Positions 1 through 8,632 of a stretch of DNA of 64,000 nt are shown piece by piece (within the stretch, counting starts at the first letter, position 1; every line of letters begins with the position of its first letter). A program made the position numbers and the translations under genes. The notes under the pieces are model-generated. The model did not search any database. It was not told the origin of the DNA and saw only the letters and a program-made list of their open reading frames with translations. The DNA is from Alphaproteobacteria bacterium (GTDB taxonomy: Bacteria > Pseudomonadota > Alphaproteobacteria > JANQMY01). The DNA lies in assembly GCA_028289425.1 (NCBI GenBank), contig JANQPL010000017.1:62001-126000 (forward strand), written 5' to 3'.

Positions 1-348
1 AACCTCTCTAATAACGCCTTGATTGCGGTTGAAGACAGTTAGTCCCCCATTTGTGGAGCCTGTTACAAAAAACCAGAGAACCAAACCGGCGGCGATATAA
101 GGAAAAGCGGTTTCGTTGTCCATGCCGAACATCGAGCCATAGACGTAGCCCAACGCAACTGTCGTGATGCCAGTCCCCAACAATGACCAAAAGGGTCCTA
201 AGAGCGTGCCTCGAGATTGATTGAGGAAGTCGCGATATCCAAGAACCGTCCAAATGCGCCAAAGCTTCAATCCGGCCCAGAGATCGATGAGACCGCTCAT
301 GTAAAGCGCACGGTGATCGTTCGAATCGCAGATGTAGCTGTCTGTCAT
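1..348 (-). CDS. ABC-2 type polysaccharide export permease, N-terminal part (cut by window edge)
   Basis: Absent from the ORF track because it has no stop inside the window. Reading the minus strand from base 348 gives an open frame to base 1 with LWAGLKLWRIWTVLGYRDF, then QSRGTLLGPFWSLLG and a hydrophobic GYVYGSMFGM segment. This is the N-terminus of the Wzm/KpsM/TagG family of inner-membrane permeases that export polysaccharides or lipid-linked O-antigen with a Wzt-type ATPase. The start is uncertain: ATG at 348 has an in-frame stop just upstream and is the longest choice, while ATG at 300 would remove 16 residues; neither has a strong ribosome site. Its ATPase should lie to the left, outside the window. 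It is the last visible gene of a minus-strand group that includes the TIGR04372 glycosyltransferase. The family call is firm; the exported polymer is unknown. Confidence 0.8.
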   Translation of the reverse strand, partial: MTDSYICDSNDHRALYMSGLIDLWAGLKLWRIWTVLGYRDFLNQSRGTLLGPFWSLLGTGITTVALGYVYGSMFGMDNETAFPYIAAGLVLWFFVTGSTNGGLTVFNRNQGVIREV

Positions 349-865
349 TGCGGTGCCGGACTAACCCTCAGATGACGGAAGAACATGCACCGGACGCCCA
401 GCGCCACTCTTTTGATGGCGACGGATTTGTTGGTCGCGAAACAACGGAAGAGTGCGATAACACGAATCACCATTCAATCGGTCTTAAGCCCTCCAAAAGG
501 ACAATACAAGACGGTCGTTTTGTCTTTGGGGCGGTCAAGCAGTTATTTGATTGCGCACCGCTGCGTGCGGAGCGAAAAGTTTGAAAACGAAAAAGTACTG
601 ACGCGACTTGACTTATGCCGAATCACTCAAGAAATTTTTGACACACACAAAAAATTTGCGGCACATCATTCTTGTGGGCTCTTCAATGTATTGTAGCCGT
701 CCACATACACTGTAACGTTCGTAAGCTGGTTTGGCGCTATTGCTAATGTCTGCAGATGTAGTCTTCGGCGTTCATCACCTCTACAATTCAGGGCGCTTTT
801 GAGGCATTCGGCTATGGTGCCACCGCGTCTTCCAACTGAATGAACCATATGACAAAACACTCTTA
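349..865. other. 517-base intergenic stretch, no gene supported
   Basis: This lies between the phosphotransferase gene and the export permease, both on the minus strand. The listed ORFs here have no family features and run over neighbouring genes. The only structure I see is an AT-rich inverted repeat, aaattttt (632-639) and aaaaattt (650-657), around a CA-repeat loop. It lacks a GC stem, so it is not a convincing terminator. A promoter for the permease probably lies here, but I could not place one with confidence. No JUMPstart/ops element was recognised. Confidence 0.5.
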
Positions 866-1906
866 TCAAAGGGGATTTTCGTATCGGCTTAGCATTGTTC
901 TGGCCTTGGCCAATTGCTGAGGCCGTGCACTGAATTGACTGGCGCCATTTGCTTGGCGGTCGATCCGATAAGTGTTTAGAAGGATCAGCGTCCACCTCAA
1001 AACGTAGAGTGGCAGCAGTCTCTCTAAACGGTCGAGGAATGCCGAGGTGGGGGAAAGTTCGGTGGCGATTGCCTCTACGACCTTAAGCTTATCATGGCGC
1101 GTCAGGGACATTGCAGGATGCAATAGAAAATCTGCCACCAGCTTTACCGGGTCGTCCCAGCCAAAATATTCAAAATCGAAAAACCGAAGTCGACCGTCCG
1201 CCTGCCGAAGTGCATTGTGAAACCCAAAGTCGGCTGCCACCAAACGTCTGTGTTTCAGTGGTAAATCGGTTGCTTGGCCGTCAAGGTCGTTGTTGGATAA
1301 ACACCAATGTTCTAAACGTGGTAAGAAGCTCTGCTCCAGAAACACCTCAAGTTCTGCGTCGGTTATAAACATATTCAGCCGATTTTGAATCTGTACTAGT
1401 ATCCGGCTTTCTGACAGACAGGCCTCCACGTCGGTTCCAAAAGATTCTTGACTGGCGTTTTCCGAGCTTTTGAAAACCGATGCCACAAACGTCAGGGCCT
1501 GGGCCAAATCAGAGTCTGAGTGACGTGATATCCGTACGCCATCGATCCATTCCATCACCAATATCTGGCGGGCATCATCTCGGTGGTGGGGCCGGGGGGC
1601 TGACGATATTCCTTCGGACTGTAGAAACGACAGTGCACACCATTCTGCGTCGAGGCGGTTGCGGCGATTGTCGAAGTGCGGCGGAAACAGCTTCACGGCC
1701 ACCGTCTGTTTGTCGGTTATGGCCTTGTAAACACTACTGTTGGCGCCTGCACCGATCATCTGGAACTCGCGCAATGGTGCGTGCAAAATCGCTTCCGCTG
1801 CAGATCTTGCTTCCTCGAGAATGCGTGCGGCGGACCGATCCACATCACTGAAAATTTCTGAATTCGGATTGGTCGCGTTGGCCACTGGGTGGACCTCAGG
1901 CCGCAT
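866..1906 (-). CDS. APH/choline-kinase-like phosphotransferase
   Basis: A 346-residue protein of the aminoglycoside phosphotransferase / choline kinase fold. Visible elements are a glycine-rich ATP loop GAGANSSVYKA near residue 52, the ATP-contacting lysine in VAVKLF near 71, a hinge LVMEWIDG near 116, the catalytic loop AADFGFHN near 224-231, and the metal-binding FFDFEYFGWDDP near 242. The usual His of the HxDxxxxN loop is Ala here, but Asp and Asn are kept; as I recall, a subfamily with SDFGFHN in this position is common in bacterial surface-polysaccharide loci. Its start overlaps the end of the upstream glycosyltransferase by 11 bases, so the two are translationally coupled. Phosphorylation of a sugar, choline or a lipid-linked intermediate in glycan assembly is likely; the substrate cannot be read from sequence. 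Antibiotic resistance is unlikely given the context. Confidence 0.8.
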   Translation of the reverse strand: MRPEVHPVANATNPNSEIFSDVDRSAARILEEARSAAEAILHAPLREFQMIGAGANSSVYKAITDKQTVAVKLFPPHFDNRRNRLDAEWCALSFLQSEGISSAPRPHHRDDARQILVMEWIDGVRISRHSDSDLAQALTFVASVFKSSENASQESFGTDVEACLSESRILVQIQNRLNMFITDAELEVFLEQSFLPRLEHWCLSNNDLDGQATDLPLKHRRLVAADFGFHNALRQADGRLRFFDFEYFGWDDPVKLVADFLLHPAMSLTRHDKLKVVEAIATELSPTSAFLDRLERLLPLYVLRWTLILLNTYRIDRQANGASQFSARPQQLAKARTMLSRYENPL

Positions 1907-3845
1907 CCACTTGTTTCCGGTCTGAATCTCCCGAGTCGCTTTTGGCAGGCAAAGCGACGGACGTGTCTCGGTCTACACGGCGCTTTTGCTCAACGGATGG
2001 AGAGACTCGGTAGCCTGGTAAGCTTACGCCCAGGTAATCGCCTATGGGGAAATACAAGTCGCTGGGGCTTTCTTCAAGGGTTCTAGCGGTTGTTTCCGCG
2101 AACGCGGCAAATGAAAGTTGCTCCGGCGTTTCCGGAAGGTCGCCATTTTCAAGCCAAGAGATCATGTCCTTCACAGCTAAGAGAATCTCCTTTGGCTCTG
2201 CGTTTTCTAGACGGATGCGGGCTTGCTCGAACTGGTGGTTATTGTCGAAGTGATAACACCCCAATTCCATTGCCTCTTCCAACGTCAATTGTCGCTCACC
2301 GCCATCGTCCGAGTGCTTGCGGAAGTACTTCTTAAAGCATGCCAGCTCTTGCGTAGACGGCAGCAATGTGTAGTGCAAGACCGCATTTATTGACAAGATT
2401 GGCACGCCAAATGCACGGGCGTAGGAACAGGGACCCGACTGGCACCCAATCATAAATCGCGCTTTAGAGATCAGATACGAATCCAATTCATGAGAATAAT
2501 TGTCTAGAAACGGCAGCTCAAAGTAGTCGTCGCGATTGACCCGCAGTTTGGGCATCCGCCTGTCGCCGATGCGAATGACTTGGTATCCGGCATTCAACAA
2601 ATATTCGACCGCCCCCTTATACGCATCAATGTTAGCGTCACGGTAAGACTGTGCCGCAATGCGATGATAACCGCTATCTCTTGCGTGAAGAACGACCAAT
2701 GGTCTCGCAATATCTATTCCCTCTATCGCGCAAAACGATTCCGCAATTTCCTTGAATTCGGGAGGGGGCTGAAAGTGCCAATTATTGTGGGCAAATGGAT
2801 CGTCATGGCATCGTGTCTTGTGGCATGATTGTCTCAACAATTGCCGATAATGGTTTGCAAACATTGTTACATTGCCCAGCTTCATGGATTCGAAGGCCAT
2901 CCACGAAAGATTGAGCAGCAAATCTGACTCTGTCTCTACATAGGTCGCGTATTGTTCGACAATTTCCAGACACGTGGCTGAAGCCGGTCGGTAACTTGCG
3001 CGCGGTGGACCGATCAAAATGATCTTGTCAAAGTTATCCTTCTGTTGCGCGATAAAGTGATATGGGTCGAGGATTGCGTGACCAAGCGCCTCTGTCGATG
3101 AGAAGAACATGACAGCGACCTTCAAATCACGGCCCAGTTTTCGCTCTTCATACTCGAGAAGGGGCGTGATTGTATGGTCAACCTGAAGAAAGATGGTGCG
3201 GATGAGCCGGTCTCGGTCTGCTTCGGTAAATCCCCGTTTATTGTCGGGTACAATGAGATACTGCCTTGCGAAATACTCCATCGCCTTGGCGCGCTCGTCT
3301 AAAATACTGGCAGCAAAAGCGGCTTTCAGAAAATCCAGGCGAAACCTCAAGGCTTCCGAATCATGGGTTTTTGCGAAATCAATTGCCTGAATCACGTCGC
3401 GATAGTCGGCAAGCTCATAGCTCACATTTGCAAAGGTTTGCATGACACTAGAGTGCTTTTGAGCGCTGGTCATCAACCTAGCGGCGTGAGGCTGCCTTAG
3501 AATTGATTGCGCCTCTCTAAGTCTTCCGGCCGACGATAAGGCCAATAGCAGTGTATCTAGCGCCGCATCACTGCGGGTGCCGTCGTAAACCGCTTTCGCA
3601 GTTTGCGGCATAGCATTCTTGCATTGCGCTTTGTGCAAAAGTTTGCCCAACTTGTCTATTAGCATGCGCCTTTCCATCGGCGGCATTTTTGACGCTACGC
3701 GGACAGTTAGACTCTGGACAAATCCATGTCTGACGAAATGAGGAATCAATCTCCGCGCAATTCGATTTGTGCGTAGCCGGCGCGCAACTTTCGCAAGAAT
3801 GGCCCATATTCTATCGGCAGCCATGGATGTCAAAGACATGCTCAC
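1896..3845 (-). CDS. TIGR04372-type glycosyltransferase
   Basis: A 649-residue protein. The first 200 or so residues are alpha-helical and repeat-like, resembling TPRs. The C-terminal half resembles the TIGR04372 glycosyltransferase family found in surface-carbohydrate clusters: LVVLHARDSGYH, then SYRDANIDAYKGAVEYLL, GYQVIRIGDRRMPKL and a late MIGCQSGPCSYARAFGVPIL, which looks like a GT-B nucleotide-sugar site. The ATG at 3845 is divergent from the GT2 gene at 3986, leaving a 140-base shared promoter region. It is the first gene of a minus-strand unit with the phosphotransferase and, after a gap, the export permease. The likely role is sugar transfer to a lipid-linked or capsular glycan at the inner membrane. 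Donor and acceptor are unknown. Confidence 0.75.
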   Translation of the reverse strand: MSMSLTSMAADRIWAILAKVARRLRTNRIARRLIPHFVRHGFVQSLTVRVASKMPPMERRMLIDKLGKLLHKAQCKNAMPQTAKAVYDGTRSDAALDTLLLALSSAGRLREAQSILRQPHAARLMTSAQKHSSVMQTFANVSYELADYRDVIQAIDFAKTHDSEALRFRLDFLKAAFAASILDERAKAMEYFARQYLIVPDNKRGFTEADRDRLIRTIFLQVDHTITPLLEYEERKLGRDLKVAVMFFSSTEALGHAILDPYHFIAQQKDNFDKIILIGPPRASYRPASATCLEIVEQYATYVETESDLLLNLSWMAFESMKLGNVTMFANHYRQLLRQSCHKTRCHDDPFAHNNWHFQPPPEFKEIAESFCAIEGIDIARPLVVLHARDSGYHRIAAQSYRDANIDAYKGAVEYLLNAGYQVIRIGDRRMPKLRVNRDDYFELPFLDNYSHELDSYLISKARFMIGCQSGPCSYARAFGVPILSINAVLHYTLLPSTQELACFKKYFRKHSDDGGERQLTLEEAMELGCYHFDNNHQFEQARIRLENAEPKEILLAVKDMISWLENGDLPETPEQLSFAAFAETTARTLEESPSDLYFPIGDYLGVSLPGYRVSPSVEQKRRVDRDTSVALPAKSDSGDSDRKQVDAA

Positions 3846-3985
3846 AGAAGGTGTGTTGATTCGGTTTTAATAAGTTTAGTCCGTTTCGGGCTCGGCACTC
3901 GGAGATTTCGAGAAAACGACATTGCCAACTCCTGGTTAGGTTACATACTCACCTAAAGCTATATGACGTGATTCGGTGACCGATT

Positions 3986-5023
3986 ATGAACAGTCTGACC
4001 GCGATGCCTCCGGTTATCGGAATAGACGTTGGGTCGGAGTCGCGATCATCAGCACGCAAAGGACATGGCCGCCACGTAACCGTTTCCGTGGTCCTGCCAA
4101 ACTTCAACCACGCATCGGAGCTTGAAAGCTCAATCCCGGCTTTGTTGGAACAGACGGATCAGCCGGAAGAAATCATTGTGGTCGACGACGGATCAACGGA
4201 TGGCAGCGTCGAATTGTTGCAATCTTATGCGCGCCGAGCGCCCCATCTGAAAATTAGGCGTCACCAGGCAAACCGGGGTGTTGAGGCGGCCATTTCGACG
4301 GGTCTTGAGGCCGCAGCCGGCAACTACATCATTTTGGCAAGCGCCGATGAGCTTGTGCATCCGGAACTGTGTGCGTCGCTGCGCCAGGCGATCGAACAAT
4401 TTCCTAACGCGCGGATGGCGTTTGCTCGGTTTGGGGAATGGAACGCTCAGAATGGTCAGGCACGCTCACTAAATCCCCGTGATCCGCGTGAAATGTGGTA
4501 TGTCCGAGGCGATCAGCCAGAATTTGTGTCAAGTCAAGATTTCATTGAGCACCTCTCGCGGAGATTCGTGTGCTTAAGTGCGAACGCGGCAATCATAGAG
4601 CGGCGGGCATTGCTCGAAGTGGGCGGTTTTGATCCAGCTCTAAAATGGCACAGCGACTGGTTTGCCATGTATGCGTTGGCATTTAGATACGGTTTTGTCG
4701 CCGTTCCAAAGTCCCTGGCTCTTTTCCGGCTGTCTAACGATTCCTATTCGGCAAGGGGTATGAAGGTCCTCAAAAAACAGTCGGAAGTTGCCCTGAACAT
4801 TCAGCGAAAAATACATGCGGCAGAGTTTCAGGATGTTCGCAAGTGTCTGCAGCGCGCGCCGGCGGCAATGTCGACGTTTATGAGGGCGACGCTACTCACG
4901 CTGCCGTGGCATCCAAGGTACTATCCAATGTTGGCACGCATACTGATTTGGTGGTCGGGGGAGGTGGTTGCCGGCCGCAGACCCAAATTCTGGTCGGCCT
5001 TTCTCGGTCGAGAACAAGCTTGA
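3986..5023 (+). CDS. Family 2 glycosyltransferase
   Basis: A 345-residue GT-A enzyme. After about 30 poorly conserved residues it reads VSVVLPNFNHASELESSI and EEIIVVDDGSTDGS, the nucleotide-binding strand and acidic motif of GT2. A DxD-like region ILASADELVHPE follows near residue 113, and later GGFDPALKWHSDWFAM, matching the acceptor-side ED/W motif of the family. No trans-membrane segment is obvious, so it is probably a cytoplasmic or peripheral enzyme adding one sugar to a growing surface glycan. ATG at 3986 is used because an in-frame start nearer the GT domain is not evident. It opens a plus-strand group with two methyltransferase-type genes and a sulfotransferase. Sugar specificity cannot be inferred. 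Confidence 0.88.
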   Translation: MNSLTAMPPVIGIDVGSESRSSARKGHGRHVTVSVVLPNFNHASELESSIPALLEQTDQPEEIIVVDDGSTDGSVELLQSYARRAPHLKIRRHQANRGVEAAISTGLEAAAGNYIILASADELVHPELCASLRQAIEQFPNARMAFARFGEWNAQNGQARSLNPRDPREMWYVRGDQPEFVSSQDFIEHLSRRFVCLSANAAIIERRALLEVGGFDPALKWHSDWFAMYALAFRYGFVAVPKSLALFRLSNDSYSARGMKVLKKQSEVALNIQRKIHAAEFQDVRKCLQRAPAAMSTFMRATLLTLPWHPRYYPMLARILIWWSGEVVAGRRPKFWSAFLGREQA

Positions 5024-5117
5024 GCGGCAGCATGAGAACCGCGACATCCGTAGACGATGTGATGAGACTCTTTCGCGGCGAAATGTCCGCCCAAAATCAA
5101 AGCGGGAGCAGGATTTC

Positions 5118-6365
5118 ATGACCGGCTGCATTCTTTGCGACTCTCGGTCAGTGGAAAAAGTGCTTGATGTCGGGGAACAGCCGATCTCCACCCACTTCAC
5201 ACGCGCTCCAAAGGAACATGTGCCGCTGTTTGGACTGTCGCTGGCGGTCTGCCATGATTGCGGGGCGATCCAACTGGAAAACCCGATCTCCTTCGATCAG
5301 CTGGTGCCGCCCTATGACTGGATAAGTTACCGGGAACCCGAAGACCATTTGGATCGCCTGGTTGAGCAGCTTACAGAGCTGCCGGGTGTCTCAGAACGGT
5401 CCAGTGTTCTAGGGATTTCCACAAAGGATCGAAGCGCCGTTGATCGCTTCAAGAGCCATGGATTTGAACGGACGCATACTTTGGATGTGCACCGCGACTT
5501 GGGGGCTTGCAACAGCAACGCCAATTTTGAGAGTGCTCATGGTCTGATGAGCGTTGATCGTTCTGAGCGCCTCGTTGAACGGCATGGCACGGCGGATGTT
5601 GTCATTGCGCGACATATCTTCGAACACGCTGAGAAGCCGAAGCGGTTCTTACAGGCGCTTGAATCGATGATAGCCGATGGCGGCTATTTGGTGATTGAGG
5701 TGCCCGATTGCGCTTCGAACCTTGATAAGCTTGACTACACAATGGTGTGGGAAGAACACACACTTTACCTAACGGCGCAACACCTACCGTTCATATTTTC
5801 CGGTTCGGCATTTTCGTTTGTCGATCAGTTTTCTTATCCCTATCCCTTTGAAGATGTGCTGGTGTTGATTGGGCAAAAAAGATCCGAAGATCAAAATTGC
5901 TTCGATCTAGATGAATCGGCATCTATTGCATCGAACATTGCGCTCGCCCGTCGATTTGGCGACATGTTTGATCGGCGTACCGAGCAAGTTTTTGGGAAGT
6001 GTCGTGAGCTTTCACAAGATGGTCGAAAACTCGCAGCCTATGGGGCCGGTCATTTGACGTCTGCCTTCATAAACATTCACGGACTGACCGAATTTTTTGC
6101 CGCCGTCATTGATGATACGCCGGAAAAGCAAGGCCTGTTCCTGCCGAAGAACGGACTGCCAATACGAAGCAGGGAATATTTGAATACGGACACCATATCC
6201 GCTTGTCTGCTTGGATTGTCTCCGGCAATCGAGGAAAAGGTGATCGCAAACAACCAACAATTCGTTTCCAATGGCGGCGTGTTCCAGTCCATGTTTGCCG
6301 ACAGCGGGAGATCGTTTCTGAAGGCCTTTGATACCGCACGAAAAGAAGTTGCGTTCGTTCAGTGA
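5118..6365 (+). CDS. Zinc-site SAM methyltransferase, NDP-sugar C-methyltransferase type
   Basis: A 415-residue protein from the ATG at 5118. The track start at 4968 would overlap the GT2 gene and adds an unrelated, highly charged leader; a gggag ribosome site precedes 5118. Three parts follow the layout of sugar C-methyltransferases such as TylCIII and TcaB9: an N-terminal zinc site (CILC near residue 3, CHDCG near 45), a SAM Rossmann domain with DVVIARHIFEHAEKPKRF and GGYLVIEVPD, and a C-terminal domain with KLAAYGAGHLTSAF. The family's Y-x-E-H catalytic motif reads VWEEHTLYL, keeping Glu and His but with Trp for Tyr. It may therefore methylate an unusual substrate or have altered chemistry. 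This is one of five proteins of this design in the window. Its product would be a C-methyl-branched nucleotide sugar. Confidence 0.8.
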   Translation: MTGCILCDSRSVEKVLDVGEQPISTHFTRAPKEHVPLFGLSLAVCHDCGAIQLENPISFDQLVPPYDWISYREPEDHLDRLVEQLTELPGVSERSSVLGISTKDRSAVDRFKSHGFERTHTLDVHRDLGACNSNANFESAHGLMSVDRSERLVERHGTADVVIARHIFEHAEKPKRFLQALESMIADGGYLVIEVPDCASNLDKLDYTMVWEEHTLYLTAQHLPFIFSGSAFSFVDQFSYPYPFEDVLVLIGQKRSEDQNCFDLDESASIASNIALARRFGDMFDRRTEQVFGKCRELSQDGRKLAAYGAGHLTSAFINIHGLTEFFAAVIDDTPEKQGLFLPKNGLPIRSREYLNTDTISACLLGLSPAIEEKVIANNQQFVSNGGVFQSMFADSGRSFLKAFDTARKEVAFVQ

Positions 6366-6416
6366 GTGGCGGGAGAAGAAGTTGCACGAGCGATCGATAA
6401 ACAGCGAGGTTCTCTA

Positions 6417-7322
6417 GTGGGACATAATATCGGCACCATCCATGAAATTGAACGCTTACGGACGGACGTGCTCGATCATCAGTCGCCCGCCCTTTTTGAT
6501 TTGGGGTCGCAGGACGTTTTCTTCTCAACGCAAGAAGAAATTGACCGAATGTGTGCACTAATTGCCGACCGTGGCGGCGATACCGGACGATTCTTGTCGG
6601 AGGTTGGTGAACGTGTTCCTGCTAGCTGTCCCGCGGGGGTCGTGTTCGCCAATCTTGGCTACGAATATGCGTGTTGCGACGTAGATCGACGGCCGGGCAC
6701 GGTCTATCTTGATTTTAACGCCTTGCCGGATGTGGGGCATTTGTTCGGGAAGTTTGATTTTGTGGTGAATTCGGGCACAACAGAACACGTGCTCAGTTCG
6801 GCGCACGCTTTCTTTTATATGCACAATTTGGCCACCGTTGGCGGCATTCTGTACAACAACGTCCCAATGTTCGGTATGGGAAATCACGGCATCATCAATC
6901 ACACACCGAAGTTTTGGCACACACTGCATTGGATGAATCAGTATCAGCTCATAGAAGCCCAAATAAGCAGGTCAGACGAAGCGACCCTTGATAGGTCTGC
7001 GGTGTTTGGGGACCATTTGAAGAAATTTAACGGTCTGGAAGAGTTGTCCGATATCTCTTGTATGGCGAAGGTGATCTTTCGGAAACACAAGGACACGATG
7101 TTTATTCCGCCTATGGACGCCGTGATTGATCCGGCGGACGATGGCAGCGCGCTAGGCGTTATCCTGGCTGGTTCTCTAAGGACATTTGTTTTGGCCAATC
7201 TCATGACCGCCCAAACAGCATTGACCGGGGTGAATCAGTTTCTTGAGTACAATGCAAAGCCGTATAGGTTCCAACCCGGTGAATGCGACGACCTGTTCGC
7301 CTCACAAAGAGGTGCTGGGTAG
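6417..7322 (+). CDS. Putative methyltransferase-like protein
   Basis: I chose GTG at 6417 because GAGG lies eight bases upstream. The track start, GTG at 6366, abuts the previous stop but has no ribosome site; it would add 17 residues. The protein is about 301 residues. It has a Rossmann-like run: FANLGYEYACCDVDRRPG, then FDFVVNSGTTEHVLSSAHAFFYM and GGILYNNVPMFGMGNHG, which resembles the end of a class I SAM domain with its acidic tip and post-motif strand. The canonical GxGxG loop is not clear. It lies between a C-methyltransferase and a sulfotransferase on the same strand, so it probably modifies the same glycan. I place it only as methyltransferase-like. A non-catalytic relative is also possible. 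Confidence 0.6.
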   Translation: MGHNIGTIHEIERLRTDVLDHQSPALFDLGSQDVFFSTQEEIDRMCALIADRGGDTGRFLSEVGERVPASCPAGVVFANLGYEYACCDVDRRPGTVYLDFNALPDVGHLFGKFDFVVNSGTTEHVLSSAHAFFYMHNLATVGGILYNNVPMFGMGNHGIINHTPKFWHTLHWMNQYQLIEAQISRSDEATLDRSAVFGDHLKKFNGLEELSDISCMAKVIFRKHKDTMFIPPMDAVIDPADDGSALGVILAGSLRTFVLANLMTAQTALTGVNQFLEYNAKPYRFQPGECDDLFASQRGAG

Positions 7323-7399
7323 TTCTTGGCAAAAGGCTGGAGCATTGAGCAAAGACCTGGCGTGCCATAGGTCAGGAAGAGATAGGATTAAGATCTACA

Positions 7400-8632
7400 A
7401 TGAACAGTTACAGTCGCTTGTTTCGCCGGTCCGCACCTGGCTATAGCCAACTCGAGTCTGAGCTGCAGTCGTACAGGCATGCGTTTGAAACGACATCAGT
7501 TGACCGTGATCGCCTGCAGGGGGAGCTAAACAGGGCGAAAGAGAGGGTGGAAGTCGAACGTTTGGCATGGGCGGCATTTGTTTGGTTGAACGAAGCCAAA
7601 TTTTCGCCTCAAGAGATAGGCCAGCGATTGATAGCTCTCGAAAAAGCGTCGTTGCGGTCGGAATCGGCAAGCGTCGAAGAGGCTTTGTCCAGAGCATCCG
7701 ATGGATTGATACTTCTAGCCGACGATATATTGAGAGACTACTGGTCAAGCGAACTGGGCTTGGAGTTGGTGAAATCTGCCTTGAAACTTGACGATAGGTT
7801 CCGCGGCGTACGGCATTGCCTAAACGTGTATTTCGCCCGCAGCAACCTAGATCATGAATATGCAAACTACCTCTCCAAAGGTGTGGAAGAAAATCTATGG
7901 CCGGAAGTGGGGGCAAGAAGCGCTCAGAGGGCTGCAAAGGAGCGAAATCTCCCACCTGTTCTGCTCGCAACACTGCCCAAGTCGGGAAGCGTTTTCCTTT
8001 GGACCACTTTGCAGAAATCTCTGAACATGCCTCACTTTGGAATTGCGTTGTCATCCGGCAAGGGACCAACACAGGAAATGGTGGTGCCGAAACTTGCCGA
8101 AGTGTTTTCAGAGGGGGGATTCGTTACCATCGGCCACATCGAGCCCTCGGATGAGAACGTCAACATACTGAAGAAAAACGGTCTCAAGAGATTGATCGTA
8201 CATTTCCGCGATCCGAGGCAAGCGGCGGTTTCTTGGTGGTACTACAACACGAAGATCGGTATGCGTCGAGATACCTGGCACAATCATTCCGACGTCGAAG
8301 CGTGGCTTTGGGAGAATTTTGTGAAACCGGCCGCGCAATGGATAAACGGCTGGTTGAACCGAGCTGACCATGATCCCGATCTGGACATTTTCGTATCGAC
8401 GCAGGAAAGCATGGCGGGTCACGAAACAGACCATGTGGAAAAGATCGTGGATTTTCTAGGCATCCCTAGAGACCAATTAGACTTGGAGATTGCCGAGAAG
8501 TCGGAAGAGATGCATTTCAGGAAAGGTGACAAGAACGAATGGCTCACCTTTTTTTCAGACGATTTTAAGCGGCGTTCCCTTTCGGTAATTCCGAACGAAC
8601 TAGCGGCGAGATTCGGTTGGCATCAAATCTGA
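7400..8632 (+). CDS. Sulfotransferase domain protein with N-terminal coiled coil
   Basis: A 410-residue protein. Residues 15-55 look like a coiled coil (charged heptads, LQGELNRAKERVEVE). The sulfotransferase fold begins near 185 with LLATLPKSGSVFLWTTL, where PKSGS is the PAPS 5'-phosphosulfate loop, and continues with LIVHFRDPRQAAVSWWYY near 265-282, the 3'-phosphate-binding motif. The C-terminal part has EKIVDFLGIPRDQ, typical of the family. It would transfer sulfate from PAPS to a carbohydrate or other acceptor. Because the genes before and after build a surface glycan, sulfation of that glycan is the best guess. No PAPS synthesis genes are in the window. Its 3' end overlaps the opposite-strand radical SAM gene by 33 bases. 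Confidence 0.82.
   Translation: MNSYSRLFRRSAPGYSQLESELQSYRHAFETTSVDRDRLQGELNRAKERVEVERLAWAAFVWLNEAKFSPQEIGQRLIALEKASLRSESASVEEALSRASDGLILLADDILRDYWSSELGLELVKSALKLDDRFRGVRHCLNVYFARSNLDHEYANYLSKGVEENLWPEVGARSAQRAAKERNLPPVLLATLPKSGSVFLWTTLQKSLNMPHFGIALSSGKGPTQEMVVPKLAEVFSEGGFVTIGHIEPSDENVNILKKNGLKRLIVHFRDPRQAAVSWWYYNTKIGMRRDTWHNHSDVEAWLWENFVKPAAQWINGWLNRADHDPDLDIFVSTQESMAGHETDHVEKIVDFLGIPRDQLDLEIAEKSEEMHFRKGDKNEWLTFFSDDFKRRSLSVIPNELAARFGWHQI

Noticed and set aside
8-262. 84-residue minus-strand ORF at the window start
   Set aside because: It is a frame-shifted shadow of the ABC-2 permease reading frame, which is the real gene here.
666-995. 109-residue minus-strand ORF in the first intergenic region
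   Set aside because: It begins inside the phosphotransferase gene in another frame and has no protein-like motif.
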